From NCBI GenBank assembly GCA_017936375.1, contig JAGBFR010000037.1:41354-105353 (forward strand): DNA of 64,000 nt. Reading direction: 5' to 3'. Of the stretch, positions 61,631 to 64,000 are shown piece after piece. The position numbers and the translations under genes were made by a program. This DNA comes from Clostridia bacterium (GTDB lineage Bacteria; Bacillota; Clostridia; Christensenellales; Aristaeellaceae). How positions within the stretch are numbered: the stretch's first letter is position 1; each line of letters opens with the position of its first letter. The notes under the pieces were generated by a model, which was not told where the DNA came from, ran no database searches, and saw nothing but the letters and a program-made list of their open reading frames with translations.

Positions 61631-61694
61631 GATCGGTTCTGCATTATGTATAGCCGAATCTGCCTTTCGCCGCCGGGGTGTTGTTCGTTATGAT
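61631..61694 (+). promoter_or_regulatory. GATTCTGC-regulon promoter, UroD-like gene
   Basis: Rightward: CGGTTCTGC ending at 61642, second half-site CGAATCTGC 21 bp on, and -10 TATGAT (61689-61694) 46 bp after the first element. The -35 position (TTCGCC) is weak. Confidence 0.65.
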
Positions 61695-61756
61695 ACATTC
61701 AGATGTACAGCGCGGGATCAGACGCTGGACAAAATATTGACAATGGAGGGATTCTA

Positions 61757-62698
61757 ATGAATAAGCGCGAACGCGTGGAACGCACCCTCGCCGGGCTGCC
61801 GACCGATCGGCCGCCTGTATGTTTCTGGCGTCATTACGGGCCGGTTTCGCCCGAGGAGACCGTACAGAAGCACCTCGCATTTTTTGAGGCGTCCGGCATG
61901 GACATCCTCAAGATGATGTGCGATGAATTCTTCACCTACCCGATGGATGAGCATGCGACGCCGGCGGAGATCCTGAAGATGCGCCCCCTCGGCCCGAAGC
62001 ACTACTATGTGCGCGGCCAGGCGGAGCGCGCTGCGCAGATCAACGAAAAGCTGCACGGCGAGGCCTTCACGCTCTACAACGCCTTCTCCCCCTACTCCAC
62101 GCTCAAGCACACCATCGGCGACGCGCCGAGCATGAAGCTGCTCGTGGAGCACGAGGAGGCTGCGCTGCACCTGCTCGATATCATCTGCGAGGACACCTGC
62201 TACATCATCGAAGGCATTCTCAAGGAGAGCGGCACGGACGGCATGATGCTGCCGCTGCAGGGCGCGGAGATCAACCGCTTCTCCGAGGAAGCGTATCTGC
62301 GTCTCGTCCGCCCGACGGAGGAGCGCGTCATCAACTGCGCCGCGGCCCTCTCGGATAAGAACCTGCTGCACATGTGCGGCTGGGACGGCATCCCGGATCA
62401 CCTCGAGTGGTGGGAGAACTACCCGACGAAGATGATCAACTGGGACGTCGACGTCGAGGGCGTGGACATGGCGCAAGGCCTCAAGCGCTTCAAGGGCCGC
62501 GTGGTCATGGGCGGCTTCAACAACCGCGAGGGCACGCTGCTGCACAAGGGCACGAAGGAAGAGATCCAGGCGAAGGCCCGCAGCATCATCGCCTCCACCG
62601 GCCGCGAGGGCGTAATCGTCGGCGCGGACTGCTCGCTGCCCATGGACATCGATCCGCAGCGCATCCGCTGGGTCATCGAGGCGCTGGAGAACGCGTAA
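61757..62698 (+). CDS. uroporphyrinogen decarboxylase-like (URO-D superfamily) protein
   Basis: 313 residues from ATG at 61757 with TGGAGGG upstream. It opens MNKRERVERTLAGLPTDRPPVCFW, a common start of URO-D-like proteins, and has LLHMCGWDGIPDH, INWDVDVEG and GGFNNREGTL in the barrel. Non-haem members include corrinoid methyltransferases and sugar-linked proteins of unknown role. No other haem or corrinoid gene is nearby, and membership of a transporter/peptidase regulon argues against haem synthesis. Function unknown. Confidence 0.82.
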   Translation: MNKRERVERTLAGLPTDRPPVCFWRHYGPVSPEETVQKHLAFFEASGMDILKMMCDEFFTYPMDEHATPAEILKMRPLGPKHYYVRGQAERAAQINEKLHGEAFTLYNAFSPYSTLKHTIGDAPSMKLLVEHEEAALHLLDIICEDTCYIIEGILKESGTDGMMLPLQGAEINRFSEEAYLRLVRPTEERVINCAAALSDKNLLHMCGWDGIPDHLEWWENYPTKMINWDVDVEGVDMAQGLKRFKGRVVMGGFNNREGTLLHKGTKEEIQAKARSIIASTGREGVIVGADCSLPMDIDPQRIRWVIEALENA

Positions 62699-62747
62699 CC
62701 GGCGGCTTCGCCCATCATATATCCCAAAATCATGAATCTATAAACAC

Positions 62748-62796
62748 AGCCTCCCGGGACGGGTCCGCGACAGACCTGCCCCGGGAGGCTTTTTTG
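62748..62796 (+). terminator. Terminator after the UroD-like gene
   Basis: AGCCTCCCGGG pairs with CCCGGGAGGCT (with adjoining pairs), followed by TTTTTT. Confidence 0.85.
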
Positions 62797-62824
62797 CGCA
62801 ATGGGAATTGTCTGTCAAGAAGCG

Positions 62825-62853
62825 TTGAACTTGGGCGGGGATTCCTCTATAAT
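62825..62853 (+). promoter_or_regulatory. Promoter of the SGNH esterase gene
   Basis: -35 TTGAAC (62825-62830), 17-bp spacer and perfect -10 TATAAT (62848-62853), 37 nt before the ATG. Confidence 0.7.
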
Positions 62854-62889
62854 GGAGGGACAGTATAGACAGACAAAGGAGAAACCGGC

Positions 62890-63903
62890 ATGATCTTTGG
62901 AAATGTGGAGCTGCATAATGTGGCGGAGCTGATCCCCACGGAGCATGGCTATAGGATGAGCCGCGTGCCGCAGGCCGTGCGCGCCGCCATGGAAGACCGC
63001 AGCGAGCGCGCCTTCCATAACTGCGGCGTGGAGGTGCGCTTCCGCATCCGCAGCGGCGAGGCGGACGTGGTGCTCTACTCGGAGCCTGCGGCCGAGCATA
63101 TCCCCGCGGCGATCTACTACGGCGCATTTCAGGGCGGCTGGGAGTACTCCGTCAAGCGCATCACGCCGGGCGAATGCCGCATTCACATCCGCCCGACGCC
63201 GAATCTGGCGGCGCTGCAGCGCATCACCCGCGAGGAGAATCTGCCGTTCAATCCGGAGCTGGTCCGCCTGATGCTGCCGTGCAACATCGCGGAGTTCGTC
63301 CGCGTGGAGGGCGACGTCGAGCCGCCGCATCCCGGCGATGCGCCCGCGCTGACCTACCTGAGCTACGGCTCCTCCATCACCCATGGCAGCCTCGCCCTCG
63401 GCGCGCCCCATGTCTACGGCTCGATGATCGCCCGCAGCCTGAACGCGGATCACATCAACCTCGGCTTCGCCGGCAGCGCCTGCATGGAGGAGGAGATGGC
63501 GGCGTACGTCTGCGCGCGCAAGGACTGGTCCTTCGCCTCCGTGGAGATGGGCGTCAACATGCTCGGCGCGGATCCGGAGGTCTTCCGCCGCCGCGTCCGC
63601 GCGTTTGTGGATCGCCTTGCCGAGGACGGACGCCCCGTCTTTGCGACCAATATGTTCGTCACCAATTACAATGAGCCGGAGCGGGATGAGCGCTTCCGCA
63701 GAATCGTGCGCGAGGAGACAGCGGGGAAGCTGATCTTCACCGACGGCCTTGAGCTCATGGGCAACCACGCCTTCATCTCCGAGGATCTCGTGCATCCGTC
63801 CGTCGAGGGCCATGTGCAGATCGCGCAGAGGTGGAGTGGGATCATGAAGGGGTATCTGGAGAAGGCGGGGAATGTATTCATTCCTTCTCCGGCAGCAAAA
63901 TAA
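62890..63903 (+). CDS. SGNH/GDSL-family esterase
   Basis: 337 residues with AAAGGAG upstream. Residues 1-150 resemble the jelly-roll domain that precedes the hydrolase in CE2-like acetyl esterases. The SGNH part has Ser in YGSSITHG (near 160), Gly in GFAGSACME, Asn in GVNMLG and the Asp-x-x-His pair in DLVHPS. It is probably a carbohydrate acyl esterase acting in the cytoplasm (no signal peptide). It is expressed from its own promoter. Confidence 0.85.
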   Translation: MIFGNVELHNVAELIPTEHGYRMSRVPQAVRAAMEDRSERAFHNCGVEVRFRIRSGEADVVLYSEPAAEHIPAAIYYGAFQGGWEYSVKRITPGECRIHIRPTPNLAALQRITREENLPFNPELVRLMLPCNIAEFVRVEGDVEPPHPGDAPALTYLSYGSSITHGSLALGAPHVYGSMIARSLNADHINLGFAGSACMEEEMAAYVCARKDWSFASVEMGVNMLGADPEVFRRRVRAFVDRLAEDGRPVFATNMFVTNYNEPERDERFRRIVREETAGKLIFTDGLELMGNHAFISEDLVHPSVEGHVQIAQRWSGIMKGYLEKAGNVFIPSPAAK

Positions 63904-63929
63904 AAGGCCTGCGCATTGACGCAGACCTT
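63904..63929. terminator. Hairpin at the right edge, better as a leftward terminator
   Basis: AAGGCCTGCG and CGCAGACCTT form a stem with an internal mismatch. On the minus strand it is followed by TTTTATTTT, so it may end a leftward gene that lies mostly beyond the window. Bases 63,930-64,000 hold no supported gene. Confidence 0.5.
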
Positions 63930-64000
63930 GAAATCGTGTAAAATGTAGTCAAGAGGAGTAGACGCCTCGTGCAATTGCCCTGCAAGGCAGAACAAAGCAA

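Noticed and set aside
63666-63995. 109-codon minus-strand ORF at the right edge
   Set aside because: It overlaps the well-supported SGNH esterase gene in antisense and runs through a terminator-like hairpin.

Overview
The window reads as a chromosomal stretch of a GC-rich, carbohydrate-degrading anaerobic Firmicute, most likely a gut Clostridia member (Christensenellales-like is a guess). The reasons are oxygen-sensitive glycyl-radical chemistry, three LplB/YtcP-type sugar ABC importers, AGGAGG ribosome sites, an AgrC/AgrA-like two-component pair and many glycosidases. I recognised no rRNA or tRNA gene, CRISPR array, insertion sequence or phage gene.

Region 1 (about 1-12,390) is the most unusual part. 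A leftward cluster runs from an LCP protein through a lipoprotein, a Wzz-like chain-length protein, a tyrosine kinase and an S26 peptidase into a RiPP locus. The RiPP locus has two radical SAM enzymes, each followed by a small precursor peptide (44 and 63 residues, sharing a leader), then an HPr-kinase-like/PqqD fusion and an ABC exporter. The core of the locus (about 2,650-5,450) is clearly AT-richer than its surroundings, with borders inside two open reading frames, as if a specificity cassette had been exchanged. A divergent LytTR regulator and GHKL sensor kinase sit to the right. Two perfect 12-bp direct repeats lie between the two promoters, so a peptide-responsive circuit is plausible.

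Region 2 (12,579-43,220) is for plant-glycan use. A leftward operon encodes a class II aldolase, a PfkB kinase, a GH172 (DUF2961) protein and a GH2 beta-mannosidase. To the right are a GntR regulator and an LplB-YtcP-binding protein importer. A long rightward operon then mixes three GH32-type proteins and a fructokinase with a glycyl radical enzyme, its activase and an iron alcohol dehydrogenase. After a terminator come assorted hydrolases, an amylosucrase, a GH120 beta-xylosidase, a small BspA-like LRR protein and an alpha/beta hydrolase. None of the glycosidases has a signal peptide, so oligosaccharides are presumably imported and cut in the cytoplasm.

Region 3 (43,331-62,700) holds two more LplB/YtcP/binding-protein importers, two M20 peptidases, an M24 peptidase, an aldo/keto reductase, a UroD-like protein, an AraC regulator and a Gld-like ABC operon. 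Six promoters here share a CGATTCTGC-like element placed exactly 45-46 bp before the -10 box, usually with a second half-site 21-22 bp further on. This defines a local regulon, probably under the AraC protein. The window ends with an SGNH esterase that has its own promoter.
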